From: Micrococcaceae bacterium UBA3381
Lineage (GTDB): Bacteria > Actinomycetota > Actinomycetes > Actinomycetales > Micrococcaceae
Direction of reading: 5' to 3'
Length of the DNA: 6,148 nucleotides
Assembly: GCA_002358975.1 (NCBI GenBank)
Contig: DEPX01000113.1
Coordinates: forward strand, 1-6,148
Position numbers and translations under genes: made by a program. Below, piece after piece: positions 5,925-6,148 of the stretch (position 1 is the stretch's first letter; each line of letters starts with the position of its first letter). Below the pieces are notes generated by a model. The model saw only the letters and a list, made by a program, of their open reading frames with translations, was not told the origin of the DNA and ran no database searches.

Positions 5925-6148
5925 ATATTCACCTCGCTACTGCCCCGGGCGGAAGTAGCCATCAGGTAACGATAGCGATGCGAGGTACGTAGCAGTTGTT
6001 GGTGGGTGTCCACCGCTACAATCTGGCCGTCGTCCAATAGCGCCACCCGGTCAGCTAATGCCACGGTGGAGGAGCGGTGGGCGATGATTAACGTCGTGGT
6101 GTTATCTAAGATGGCCCGTAACTGGCCTACCACGCGCTCTTCGGTTTT
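5921..6148 (-). CDS. ABC half-transporter, C-terminal end only (runs off the window)
   Basis: Only the last 75 codons are present; the frame is open through the window edge, so the gene continues beyond 6148. The visible part is the end of an ABC ATPase domain. TEERVVGQL corresponds to the helix following the D-loop, and LIIAHRSSTVALADRV (visible residues 20-35) carries the H-loop His at visible residue 24. It is followed by the usual LLDDGQIV strand and a C-terminal helix ending ATSARGSSEVNI. Walker A, signature and Walker B lie outside the window, so it cannot be judged whether this ATPase site is intact. Its TGA (5923-5921) overlaps the next gene's ATG. It is the natural partner of the 602-residue subunit. 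The GTG at 6133 is an internal Val codon, not a start. Confidence 0.93.
   Translation of the reverse strand, partial: KTEERVVGQLRAILDNTTTLIIAHRSSTVALADRVALLDDGQIVAVDTHQQLLRTSHRYRYLMATSARGSSEVNI
5929..5935 (-). promoter_or_regulatory. Ribosome binding site of the 602-residue ABC gene
   Basis: GAGGTGA on the minus strand matches seven consecutive bases of the anti-16S consensus and lies 4 nt before the ATG at 5924. It is inside the last codons of the preceding ABC gene. Together with the ATGA overlap, this supports the chosen start and translational coupling. Confidence 0.75.

Overview
The window looks like a chromosomal segment from an actinobacterium (Actinomycetota) of moderate G+C; hand-sampled stretches run in the low to mid 50s percent. 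The lineage call rests on the type of PutA: a proline-utilization flavoenzyme of about 1190 residues with no N-terminal ribbon-helix-helix domain and a long C-terminal domain, as in corynebacteria and relatives. The actinobacterial style of the neighbouring paired half-size ABC transporters agrees. Genus and species cannot be read from the sequence.

Layout. Positions 1-289 hold no convincing gene. They contain three dyad-symmetric elements, a possible -10 box and a ribosome binding site, and so look like the control region of the next gene. Positions 290-3856 (+) encode a complete bifunctional proline dehydrogenase / L-glutamate-gamma-semialdehyde dehydrogenase (PutA), which oxidises proline to glutamate. 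Converging on it from the right is a minus-strand gene set read in this order: the C-terminal end of one ABC half-transporter (5921 to beyond the window edge), a complete 602-residue ABC half-transporter (4116-5924) overlapping it by ATGA, and a 79-residue two-helix membrane protein of unknown function (3846-4085). The small gene's stop lies inside the 3' end of putA, so the two transcription units overlap tail to tail by 11 bp.

How the genes work together. PutA is a self-contained catabolic enzyme feeding electrons to the quinone pool and NADH. It has no visible functional link to the ABC genes. The two half-transporters are almost certainly made together and pair as a heterodimer, with six membrane segments and one ATPase domain per subunit; the substrate is not predictable. 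The small membrane protein starts 30 bp after the transporter with a nearly perfect Shine-Dalgarno sequence, so it is probably co-transcribed and well translated. It may be an accessory protein, but that is inference.

I found no mobile element, CRISPR array, tRNA or rRNA. Most of the window is ordinary core metabolism and transport. The points most worth checking are the dyad-rich putA leader, the small membrane protein, and a His-to-Gln change at a normally conserved site in the proline dehydrogenase barrel.
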